Assembly: GCA_030642025.1 (NCBI GenBank)
Contig: DAOWOO010000027.1
Coordinates: 1-9,500 of the forward strand
Direction of reading: 5' to 3'
Length of the DNA: 9,500 bases
Source: Candidatus Zixiibacteriota bacterium
GTDB lineage: Bacteria > Zixibacteria > MSB-5A5 > GN15 > PGXB01
Shown: positions 1-6,051 of the stretch, piece after piece
Layout of the letters: each line of letters opens with the position of its first letter
Position numbering within the stretch: position 1 is the stretch's first letter
Translations under genes and position numbers: made by a program
Notes under the pieces: model-generated
Told to the model about the DNA's origin: nothing
Database searches by the model: none
The model's input: the letters and a program-made list of their open reading frames with translations, nothing else

Positions 1-154
1 CCCGACGCATGGTCTTTCCCGATTTGATTTTGGTCGGCAATAAATCCTGTTCGGCCAGAAGAACCGCGACACGCTCCCGGCTGTCGGCCTGTATTACCCC
101 GGTTTTTTTCTCACCGGATAGGGTCCGCGCCGTGTATGTAAATGTCTCAGGCAT
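1..154 (-). CDS. pilC: Type IV pilus / type II secretion inner-membrane platform protein PilC/GspF, N-terminal part (cut by window edge)
   Basis: Only the first 51 codons are present; the gene runs off the left edge. The visible protein begins MPETFTYTARTLSGEKKTGV and continues with a stretch in which AD, VAVLLAEQ and LLPTKI stand out. This is the opening of PilC/GspF proteins: an aromatic-rich first strand, a Gly-containing turn, an 'I-x-A-D/E-S' element, then a helix with 'L-x-x-Q/G-x-x-P'. The family is a polytopic inner-membrane protein that couples the assembly ATPase to pilin or pseudopilin polymerisation. The ATG lies inside the last codons of the upstream pilB gene (8-nt overlap, stop at 147-149), which suggests translational coupling; only a distant GAGAG (166-170) could act as a ribosome site. 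Pilus versus type II secretion cannot be decided from this fragment. Confidence 0.85.
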   Translation of the reverse strand, partial: MPETFTYTARTLSGEKKTGVIQADSRERVAVLLAEQDLLPTKIKSGKTMRR

Positions 155-1871
155 TGACAGCTATTCTCTCGACAGATGGCTCGGTTAGAATATTCTCGCG
201 AATGGTTATGACGCGTAAAAGCTCTTCCAGGCAGACCTGCCCTGATTTGACCTTTTCCAGGCCGATATCAAACATGGGGTGGTACCCCTTTTGGGTCACA
301 TAATTGCGTATTTGAACATCCGAAGCACCTTCGATAATCATCTCGATAATTACATCATCAATCTTGATAAGTTCGAATATTCCTGTCAGGCCTTTATAAC
401 CGGTCATCCGGCACTTATTGCACCCAACTCCCCTGAGGAATTGAAAGTCATCGGCGCTATTCTCAAGCCCGGCCATTTTCATATGGATATCCTGCGGCCG
501 GTATTTCTCCGAACAATCGGGACAGTTCATCCTCACAAGTCTTTGAGCCAGGATGCCCTTAAGCGCCGAGGCCACCAGGTATTTTTCAATGCCCATATCG
601 ATGAGGCGATTAACACTGCTGGGAGCATCGTTGGTATGTATGGTCGATAAAACCAGGTGGCCGGTAAGTGCGGATCGAACCGCCATGCCGGCGGTTTCGC
701 CGTCACGGATTTCACCAATCATGAGGATGTCCGGGTTCTGTCGAAGGATTGAGCGAAGCGAGGCGGCGAAGGTCAGTCCGGCTTTCTCATTGGTCTGGAC
801 CTGATTGATAAGGGGTAAGGAATACTCTACCGGATCTTCCACCGTGATAATATTTTTCTCAATTGAGTTGATCTCCTGAAGAATCGAATAGAGGGTAGTG
901 GTCTTGCCGCTTGAGGTCGGCCCGGAGATTATTATCAATCCTTCCTTCAGGCGAATCAGGTTTTTCCACTGTTCCAGTAAATCTTTCGAGAAACCAAGGC
1001 TTTCCAGGCCGATATTGAGAATGCGCCGATCCAGAATCCTGATCACGACTTTTTCGCCGTGAATCGTCGGCAGGGTGGATATACGCAGATCAATGTCATG
1101 ATTGTCGACCCGCACCGTCATACGTCCATCCTGAGGCAAGCGTTTTTCGGAAACGTCCAGATTGGCCGCCACCTTTATCCTCGAGACAATTTCCGGCTGA
1201 AGATTCTTGGGCGGAGAGACCTCCTCACGCATCATACCGTTAACACGATACCTGATGCGAAGCTGATCTTCATCAGGTTCAATATGAATATCCGAGGCCC
1301 GATCCTTGACCGCCTGGTTGATGATAAGATTAACCAGTTTAACAACCGGGGTATCCTGCTCCTCGGCGGAAAAGGCCTCCTTGGTCTCAGCCTGCTTGGA
1401 TAATTCATCGGGATAGGCGCCGATAACGCCGCTGAGCGAATCGGCAACCGAATAGTACTGGTCAATAGCGCTGTTGATATCTGAATGAGAGCCGACAACT
1501 CGTCGGATATCGCACTTGGTCATGTATTTCAGTTCATCTATGGCAATAATATTAAGCGGGTCAGCCATGGCAACGGTAAGGCTGTTTCCCAGTTTGAATA
1601 CCGGGATCAGGGTATAACGTCGAGCCACTTCAACCGGGATATGGCTGATGATTTTGGGATCAATGACCAGGGATTCCAGCGATAATCTTGGGATTTTAAG
1701 CCGTTCCGACAGGGTATCAAGAAGCTGATCCTCGGAGATAAGCTCTTTTTCCACAAGAACCTGACCTATTTTTCGGCCGGTTTTCCGCTGTTCTTCCAGA
1801 GCAGAGACCAGATCGCCCTGTGAAATCAGACCTTTTTCAATAAGTATGTTGCCAATCTTCTTACGAGGCAT
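147..1871 (-). CDS. pilB: PilB/GspE-family assembly ATPase (type IV pilus or type II secretion)
   Basis: A 574-residue cytoplasmic hexameric ATPase that would power pilin or pseudopilin assembly through PilC/GspF. The N-terminus (about 1-140) is an MshEN/GspE-N domain with two helical repeats starting KKIGNILIEKG (4-14) and RKIGQVLVEKE (33-43). The ATPase core shows Walker A GPTSSGKTT (317-325), the Asp box EDPVE (345-349), Walker B DILMIGEIRD (381-390) and the His box TGHLVLSTIHTN (403-414). A zinc-binding four-Cys module (C450, C453, C484, C487) is typical of assembly-type ATPases rather than PilT retraction ATPases. Length is normal for the family. I use the ATG at 1871 although no clear Shine-Dalgarno precedes it: the next Met is residue 102 and the conserved domain begins at residue 3-4. 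pilC follows directly with an 8-nt overlap, without a pilT gene between. The second MshEN repeat has E43 where Gly is usual and R57 where Gln is usual, so cyclic-di-GMP binding is uncertain. Confidence 0.95.
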   Translation of the reverse strand: MPRKKIGNILIEKGLISQGDLVSALEEQRKTGRKIGQVLVEKELISEDQLLDTLSERLKIPRLSLESLVIDPKIISHIPVEVARRYTLIPVFKLGNSLTVAMADPLNIIAIDELKYMTKCDIRRVVGSHSDINSAIDQYYSVADSLSGVIGAYPDELSKQAETKEAFSAEEQDTPVVKLVNLIINQAVKDRASDIHIEPDEDQLRIRYRVNGMMREEVSPPKNLQPEIVSRIKVAANLDVSEKRLPQDGRMTVRVDNHDIDLRISTLPTIHGEKVVIRILDRRILNIGLESLGFSKDLLEQWKNLIRLKEGLIIISGPTSSGKTTTLYSILQEINSIEKNIITVEDPVEYSLPLINQVQTNEKAGLTFAASLRSILRQNPDILMIGEIRDGETAGMAVRSALTGHLVLSTIHTNDAPSSVNRLIDMGIEKYLVASALKGILAQRLVRMNCPDCSEKYRPQDIHMKMAGLENSADDFQFLRGVGCNKCRMTGYKGLTGIFELIKIDDVIIEMIIEGASDVQIRNYVTQKGYHPMFDIGLEKVKSGQVCLEELLRVITIRENILTEPSVERIAVNA

Positions 1872-1954
1872 ATAAGTACCACATCAGGGGATTTTCTCAT
1901 ATAATCGGAATATTCGCCGATTGTCTTAACCAGGTGAGATAAATGACAGATTCT

Positions 1955-1978
1955 TCTTGTTGATTTTATTAAACAAGA
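1955..1978. promoter_or_regulatory. Inverted repeat in the divergent pilB / Omp85-like intergenic region (possible operator)
   Basis: TCTTGTT (1955-1961) and AACAAGA (1972-1978) form a perfect 7-bp inverted repeat around a 10-nt AT-rich centre. It sits in the 150-nt gap between divergent pilB and the Omp85-like gene, about 45 nt before the latter's start. It could be a protein-binding site acting on either gene or a weak hairpin in the leader. No textbook sigma70 promoter with both boxes was found here; a TATAAT hexamer at 1900-1905 (plus strand) lacks a good -35 partner. Confidence 0.3.
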
Positions 1979-2021
1979 GACATAGTTTGCCGTCTGTTTT
2001 GATGGATAAAATGCTTTAAAT

Positions 2022-3638
2022 ATGCCTAAATCTTACAACTGTAGATCGAAAAGTATTCCGGTATTTGTACTCCTGCTCATTTGCCTGGCTAACGCAAGCG
2101 TCAGTGGTGATGGGATTCCCAAGATTGAAAATCCTATTGTGATTGACTCAGTTGAGATTGATAACCGCAATATTTATGATACAAGCGATCCCCAATACGC
2201 CCACTGGATTTTCGGTCTGGCCAATAAGCTGCATATCAAAACTAGGAAGCATGTCATCAGACGGGAGTTGCTTATCGGGGAAGGGGACGAGTATTCAGCT
2301 GAACTGGCCGATGAAACCGAACGCAACCTCCGCACCCGCCAATATATCTGGAATGCCGAAATCGCTCTGGAAAAGGGAGATAATGGGGAGAATATCCTTC
2401 GCGTAACCACGTCGGATCGCTGGACACTTATTGGCGGGCCATCCATAAATCGAAGCTCGGGGTTGACTACCTATCAACTGGGGTTTGAAGAATCAAACTT
2501 TCTCGGGTTTGGCCAGTTGGTAAGGGCTGATTATTTTATCCGTGATTTCGATGATGACTATCACAGTTTCACTTTCACCGATTATCGTATATTCGGCACT
2601 CGTCAGCAGATTAGTTTCCATTACAACGGCAATCCGGAAGTCGGCGCCAAGAAAGTATCCTTATCCCGTCCGTTTTATTCTCTCGGTAGCCGATTTGCGT
2701 TTGAAACCGATTATGAGAATGTCGACAGGCGCGATGACTGGTACTCTGATGGGGTCATAGTCGGGCAAAATCGAAGCCGAGCCGATAAATACCGCCTGAA
2801 AATGACCCGCCGGTTTGGGACATATCACACTAAATTTAAAGTCGGGGCATTATACTGCTATGCCGACCGTGAAATCACCAATCGACAAACATTCGATGAT
2901 AATATTGAAATTGTGTTCCCCGGCGACAGTCTCTATCATTATATGGAACCGCAGTTTGGACTGGAGGATGTCAGGTATCTCCGAACAAGACGGATAAGGA
3001 TTTTTACAAGGGTTGAAGATATCACCCTTACACGGGGCATCTATTTTCGATACGGACGCGCCTGGGATGCGGGCAGCGGTAAATGGTTATATGACAAGCT
3101 GGGTCTGGAAGGAGCATATTCGGCATACTATCGATCGAATCTACTGAAGGTCTGGATACTAAGGCAAAGATGCTTCAAAAATGGGGTTGACTTCAGAAAA
3201 TTGTTCAATCTTTCGATAAGGTACTATAACAACAGACTTTTATGGTATACGCCGGTGATTGCTCTTGTTTATTCCAGCGATTACCGTCAGGATGGTATGA
3301 AAGCACTTTATCTCGGTGAGAACCACGGGATACGCGGATATGAAAAGAACTTTATAAATGGCGAGAAAATAATCAGAGCCAATATTGAAAACAGGTTCTT
3401 TACCGGGGTCGCGGCAATGTCGAATGTCATTGGAGCGGTTCAATTTGTTGATGTCGGACAAGCATGGAGCCGGGGGGAAGAACTGGATCTGCGTGATATG
3501 TACTGGTCGATAGGAGTCGGACTCAGACTGGGAACCGAGCGACTGGTCAATCGGGAGGCGGTGCGAATAGACCTGGCCTATGCCGGCAGAACCGGCAACT
3601 GGGAGATTTCCTTTGGTTTAGGGCAATATATATACTAA
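2022..3638 (+). CDS. Single-POTRA Omp85/BamA-superfamily outer-membrane protein
   Basis: A 538-residue predicted outer-membrane protein. Residues 11-28 form a signal-peptide core (IPVFVLLLICLANAS), with cleavage likely near 25-29; C21 is not in a lipobox because Ile precedes it. Residues about 38-130 look like one POTRA domain: IVIDSVEID, then a helix, RELLIGEGDEYS and a final strand ending TTSDRWTL. The rest is rich in alternating aromatic strands. Near the C-terminus, LGENHGIRGYEKN (431-443) carries the G-[IV]-R-G-[FY] motif of the Omp85 barrel loop L6. It is followed by strands FVDVGQAW (475-482), WSIGVGLRLG (495-504) and a last strand ending in Tyr. Omp85 proteins insert or export proteins across the outer membrane; with one POTRA this is smaller than BamA (five) or TamA (three), so its client is unknown. 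There is no strong ribosome site. It diverges from pilB, and the next gene appears to have its own promoter. Confidence 0.8.
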   Translation: MPKSYNCRSKSIPVFVLLLICLANASVSGDGIPKIENPIVIDSVEIDNRNIYDTSDPQYAHWIFGLANKLHIKTRKHVIRRELLIGEGDEYSAELADETERNLRTRQYIWNAEIALEKGDNGENILRVTTSDRWTLIGGPSINRSSGLTTYQLGFEESNFLGFGQLVRADYFIRDFDDDYHSFTFTDYRIFGTRQQISFHYNGNPEVGAKKVSLSRPFYSLGSRFAFETDYENVDRRDDWYSDGVIVGQNRSRADKYRLKMTRRFGTYHTKFKVGALYCYADREITNRQTFDDNIEIVFPGDSLYHYMEPQFGLEDVRYLRTRRIRIFTRVEDITLTRGIYFRYGRAWDAGSGKWLYDKLGLEGAYSAYYRSNLLKVWILRQRCFKNGVDFRKLFNLSIRYYNNRLLWYTPVIALVYSSDYRQDGMKALYLGENHGIRGYEKNFINGEKIIRANIENRFFTGVAAMSNVIGAVQFVDVGQAWSRGEELDLRDMYWSIGVGLRLGTERLVNREAVRIDLAYAGRTGNWEISFGLGQYIY

Positions 3639-3672
3639 CTGTAATCGTATTAATTGTAAAAGGTTATAAGGC

Positions 3673-3700
3673 TTGACAAATTGTGGATTTACCGTACATT
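3673..3700 (+). promoter_or_regulatory. Sigma70-like promoter for the dockerin metalloprotease gene
   Basis: A perfect TTGACA (3673-3678) is followed after 16 nt by TACATT (3695-3700, four of six matches to TATAAT). Transcription would start near 3707, giving a leader of about 60 nt. The leader contains AGGGGAG (3748-3754), 11 nt before the ATG at 3766. Its position, just 35 nt after the preceding stop codon, suggests the metalloprotease is transcribed independently of the Omp85-like gene. Confidence 0.55.
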
Positions 3701-3765
3701 AACATAGACTGAATACTTGCCGTAATGATGCAATAATTGCCCGCTCTAGGGGAGAATTTGAGATT

Positions 3766-5466
3766 ATGAATATACGTCACCTGACAGTTTTATCGGGAGT
3801 TTTATTACTTTTATTGTCCGTGCCGACACTGGCGGCTGAGGTTGCCACCTATACCGCTAAAGGGAAAGCTACCTCGCATTCAAAGATCGACCAAGCCTAT
3901 AATATCGGCAGTATTTCCCTCGGCGACAAAATTATTCATAATCTTCAGGCGGCCCTGGACCCTGAGAATCTGCCCGATGAATTCAAAACAGCGGATATTA
4001 TTCCGATAAAAAGTGCGACTCCATTTATTCTGGAAGCCCAAAGGAACTGGGAATTGCTGTCACCGGCGCAAAAATCACAGGTTTCCGCATACCTGTATCG
4101 CCCGGTACTGGATTCGACATATATATCACCCGACGGTTATTTTTACATCCACTATAATATAAGTTTTCCCGATTCGACTCCCATCGAGGATTTGGATGAA
4201 AGCGGCGTGCCCGATTATGTTGAACGGGTTGCCGTTTATGCCGACAGCGCTCATCGGTATTACCAGGGGTATCAGGGTTATTTCCCGCCGCCGCCCGATG
4301 CTGACGGTCATTATGATATTTACCTCGTTACTCTTGGGTATGCTTATGGTTTGACAGCCTATGATATGCCGGGCGATTCGGCGTGGAGCGATTATACATC
4401 CTATATAAAAATAAACTGCAACATGGCCTATATAGTATATGAGAATCAGGATCCCGAGGGTGATGTAATAGGCGCACTCAAAGTAACCAGCGGTCATGAA
4501 TTCTTCCATGCCACGCAGTTTGCCTATGACGCCTATGAGGAGCTCTGGTGGCTGGAGTGCACGGCAACAGCCAATGAAAGTGTTCTCTTTGGCGATGTTA
4601 AGGATAATTATCAGTACCTGCCGGAATTCTTCAATTATCCCGACAGTTCCCTGACATCGGGGCCTTATTACTGTTATGGGGTTTTTGTCTGGCCGCTGTA
4701 CCTGATAAATGCATACGACAGCTTAATAATAAGAACAATCATTGAATATACAAGATTCTATGATATCCTGGCATCAATCGATTCGGCGCTGGCGCCTTAT
4801 GATACTGATTTAACGAGAGCCTATCCTGAATTTACCCTATGGAATTACTTCACAGGAGATCGCGATGACGGCAATCATTATTTTTATGGCGCCGATTACC
4901 CGCATATGCCCTGGGATCAAATTGTCGCTGATTATCCCTTTGAGGAAATAAATCCTGTTACGGCGCCGGATGGCTTGGGGTGCAATTACCTGGTGTCGCA
5001 TCCGGGTACCACCGAGCCCGATGGTATTTTGAAACTCGCCTTTGACGGAGCGGAACCCACTCTCTGGGGGTTCTCTTACATACTGTTCGAGGGTGATGAA
5101 ATAATAGAGGTGCCGGCCTGCGAAATTGACATGTATGGGCGTACATTTGCCGGTGTTTATGATTATGCCAGGTATGATTCAATGGTCTTTATGCCCTCGG
5201 TGGTTTCGTACTACGATGAAGGCCACCTTTATGATTTTCTCACGGAAATTCTTCCATTGGGCGATATGAACGGCAACGGAGAGGTTAACCTGTCGGATAT
5301 TCTGTACCTGATCAATTTTATTTATGTTGATGGTCCCGGACCGATAGGTGGTGATTATACGGCCGATGTTGACTGCGACGGCAAGGGTAATTTGTCTGAT
5401 ATTTTATACCTTATTAATAGTGTGTATAACCAGGGACCGAAGCCGTGTCTTTATCGTCCTGATTGA
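3766..5466 (+). CDS. Secreted MXAN_6640-like zinc metalloprotease with C-terminal dockerin pair
   Basis: A 566-residue exported protein. A signal peptide covers residues 1-24 (hydrophobic core VLSGVLLLLLSVPTLAA). The middle carries a Ca-binding-like DLDESGVPDYVE (142-153), then the zinc motif GHEFFHATQ with H244, E245 and H248. WWLECTATANE follows, whose E264 is the likely third zinc ligand. This layout (D-x-x-x-G-[VI]-PDYVE, then HEFFHxxQ, then W-x-E-x-x-A) matches the putative metalloprotease family called MXAN_6640-like; substrates are not known. The C-terminus has two dockerin type I-like EF-hand repeats, GDMNGNGEVNLSDILYLI (499-516) and DVDCDGKGNLSDILYLI (534-550). C537 and C561 could form a disulfide. 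Dockerins bind cohesins in cellulosomes; in non-cellulosomal bacteria such tails are common on secreted proteins but their partner is often unclear, and no cohesin gene is visible here. Ribosome site AGGGGAG supports the ATG. Confidence 0.87.
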   Translation: MNIRHLTVLSGVLLLLLSVPTLAAEVATYTAKGKATSHSKIDQAYNIGSISLGDKIIHNLQAALDPENLPDEFKTADIIPIKSATPFILEAQRNWELLSPAQKSQVSAYLYRPVLDSTYISPDGYFYIHYNISFPDSTPIEDLDESGVPDYVERVAVYADSAHRYYQGYQGYFPPPPDADGHYDIYLVTLGYAYGLTAYDMPGDSAWSDYTSYIKINCNMAYIVYENQDPEGDVIGALKVTSGHEFFHATQFAYDAYEELWWLECTATANESVLFGDVKDNYQYLPEFFNYPDSSLTSGPYYCYGVFVWPLYLINAYDSLIIRTIIEYTRFYDILASIDSALAPYDTDLTRAYPEFTLWNYFTGDRDDGNHYFYGADYPHMPWDQIVADYPFEEINPVTAPDGLGCNYLVSHPGTTEPDGILKLAFDGAEPTLWGFSYILFEGDEIIEVPACEIDMYGRTFAGVYDYARYDSMVFMPSVVSYYDEGHLYDFLTEILPLGDMNGNGEVNLSDILYLINFIYVDGPGPIGGDYTADVDCDGKGNLSDILYLINSVYNQGPKPCLYRPD

Positions 5467-5491
5467 AATTGAATTGATTCTCGCAATCAGG
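5458..5491 (+). other. Hairpin spanning the stop codon of the dockerin protease gene
   Basis: CCTGATTG (5458-5465) and CAATCAGG (5484-5491) form a perfect 8-bp stem with an 18-nt loop, overlapping the TGA at 5464-5466. No U-tract follows directly (the nearest is GGGGTTTT some 15 nt on), so it is not a classical terminator. It might slow decay of the transcript's 3' end or contribute to termination. Confidence 0.35.
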
Positions 5492-5522
5492 TGCTGACGA
5501 GCCGGGGTTTTAATTCAAAAAC

Positions 5523-5537
5523 GGGAAATCTTTTCCC
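5523..5537 (+). other. Short perfect hairpin downstream of the dockerin protease gene
   Basis: GGGAAA (5523-5528) and TTTCCC (5532-5537) enclose a 3-nt loop. It lies about 60 nt after the protease stop codon and before the next promoter, a sensible place for transcription to end, but no T-run follows. I record it as a structure rather than a terminator. Confidence 0.3.
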
Positions 5538-5573
5538 TCATGTTAGAATAAACGACATTTAATTATTTTATAC

Positions 5574-5602
5574 TTGACACAATAGTAAATAGAATATATA
5601 CA
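5574..5602 (+). promoter_or_regulatory. Sigma70-like promoter for the zinc-ribbon gene
   Basis: TTGACA (5574-5579) is a perfect -35 box. After 15 nt comes TATATA (5595-5600), or after 17 nt TATACA (5597-5602). Transcription would begin near 5608, leaving an untranslated leader of about 90 nt before the ATG at 5697. The candidate -10 overlaps the first copy of an 11-bp direct repeat listed separately. Confidence 0.55.
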
Positions 5603-5643
5603 GGTCATAATTACAGCCACTAGTACATCACGTATACAGGTCA
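5597..5643 (+). repeat. Pair of 11-bp direct repeats TATACAGGTCA at the zinc-ribbon promoter
   Basis: TATACAGGTCA occurs exactly at 5597-5607 and again at 5633-5643, 36 bp apart start to start. The first copy overlaps the proposed -10 region and start point; the second lies in the leader. Possible readings are two half-sites for a regulator, two alternative -10 elements (each contains TATACA), or coincidence. Nothing in the window identifies a matching regulator. Confidence 0.45.
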
Positions 5644-5685
5644 AACGCTTCGGATGGTTACAAGGAAGTTGTCTGAGCTGTTTGA

Positions 5686-5694
5686 GAGGGGGAG
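5686..5694 (+). promoter_or_regulatory. Purine-rich ribosome binding site that fixes the zinc-ribbon start
   Basis: GAGGGGGAG lies just before the ATG at 5697; its GAGG (5686-5689) is 7 nt upstream, good spacing. A longer reading from a TTG at 5682 would place the start before this site and add five residues unlike the conserved domain, so the ATG is preferred. Confidence 0.65.
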
Positions 5695-5696
5695 AG

Positions 5697-5933
5697 ATGG
5701 ACAACGGTTTTAAACCGAAAATTCTGATTTGTGTGGAATGCGCCGAGGAATTTGTATTTACTACTGCGGCGCAACAGTACTTCGCCGAGAAGGGGTACAC
5801 GGAAGAACCCAAACGGTGCAAACACTGTTACATGCATTTCAAACGCGGCAAAAGAAATGCCACCACGGAAATTAGCGATACTGCTAATGAAGAACATGAG
5901 AGTGTAGAATCAGATATAACTGATAATCCGTGA
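5697..5933 (+). CDS. Small four-cysteine zinc-ribbon protein with acidic tail
   Basis: A 78-residue cytoplasmic protein with no signal peptide or membrane segment. It opens with a zinc ribbon: KILICVECAEEFVFTTAAQQ (8-27) then YFAEKGY and EPKRCKHCYMHFKRGKR (37-53). C12/C15 and C41/C44 form the two CxxC knuckles. The pattern C-x-x-C-x-x-E-F-x-F-[ST], then AEKG[FY] and PKRCxxC, matches the 'probable zinc-ribbon domain' family found in many bacteria; no function has been assigned to it that I can state with confidence. Residues 49-53 are basic, while the last 25 residues are acidic and lack Cys, resembling a disordered tail. The gene has its own promoter and ends just before the strong hairpin at 5950. 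It is not obviously tied to the secreted proteases around it. Confidence 0.85.
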   Translation: MDNGFKPKILICVECAEEFVFTTAAQQYFAEKGYTEEPKRCKHCYMHFKRGKRNATTEISDTANEEHESVESDITDNP

Positions 5934-5949
5934 AAAAACCGGCCGTAAA

Positions 5950-5985
5950 AGAATAACCCCCCGTTAAACGACGGGGGGTTATTCT
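5950..5985. terminator. Bidirectional intrinsic terminator between convergent genes
   Basis: A perfect 15-bp stem pairs 5950-5964 (AGAATAACCCCCCGT) with 5971-5985 (ACGGGGGGTTATTCT) around a 6-nt loop TAAACG. Read on plus, the GC core is followed by TTATTCT; read on minus it is followed by TTATTCTTTTA, a better T-rich tail. It lies 16 nt after the zinc-ribbon stop and about 66 nt beyond the end of the convergent M6 protease gene, so it likely ends both transcripts. Confidence 0.85.
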
Positions 5986-5987
5986 AT

Positions 5988-6028
5988 CCGGGGCGTGTCG
6001 TGGGGGAGGATCCGACATACAGCCCCGG
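5988..6028. other. Second hairpin in the 3' region of the M6 protease transcript
   Basis: CCGGGGC (5988-5994) pairs with GCCCCGG (6022-6028). Inside it GTGTCG (5995-6000) pairs with CGACAT (6013-6018, one G-T wobble on plus), leaving a 3-nt bulge and a 12-nt loop. It sits between the M6 protease stop codon and the shared terminator, so it would be in the protease mRNA's 3' untranslated region; on that strand the wobble becomes a mismatch. It could protect the mRNA end or help termination. Confidence 0.45.
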
Positions 6029-6029
6029 G

Positions 6030-6050
6030 TGCGCAGAATCCATTTGCGCA
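6030..6050. repeat. Repeated TGCGCA palindrome next to the M6 protease stop codon
   Basis: TGCGCA occurs at 6030-6035 and 6045-6050, separated by 9 nt. Each copy is self-palindromic, so together they can form a 6-bp stem. It lies 1 nt beyond the protease stop codon and may simply be an additional 3' hairpin. Confidence 0.3.
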
Positions 6051-6051
6051 T

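Noticed and set aside
279..650. Plus-strand open frame of 123 codons
   Set aside because: It lies antisense within the well-supported pilB gene and its translation has no recognisable domain.
1900..1905. TATAAT hexamer as promoter of the Omp85-like gene
   Set aside because: No acceptable -35 box sits 15-19 nt upstream, so it is not listed as a promoter.
2002..2019. Five-codon upstream frame (ATG to TAA) ending 2 nt before the Omp85-like start
   Set aside because: It has no ribosome site and frames this short arise often by chance; coupling is possible but unsupported.
2052..2084. Lipoprotein signal at C21 of the Omp85-like protein
   Set aside because: The residue before Cys is Ile, not Gly, Ala or Ser, so no lipobox is present; barrel proteins normally use signal peptidase I.
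4126..4509. Minus-strand open frame of 127 codons
   Set aside because: It is antisense to the catalytic region of the dockerin metalloprotease, whose zinc motif and domain order are clear.
5682..5696. TTG start for the zinc-ribbon gene
   Set aside because: It would add MRGGE and consume the ribosome binding site; the ATG at 5697 has proper spacing and matches the domain start.
5543..5897. Two overlapping minus-strand frames opposite the zinc-ribbon gene
   Set aside because: The plus strand encodes a conserved four-Cys protein with promoter, ribosome site and terminator; the antisense frames show no family features.
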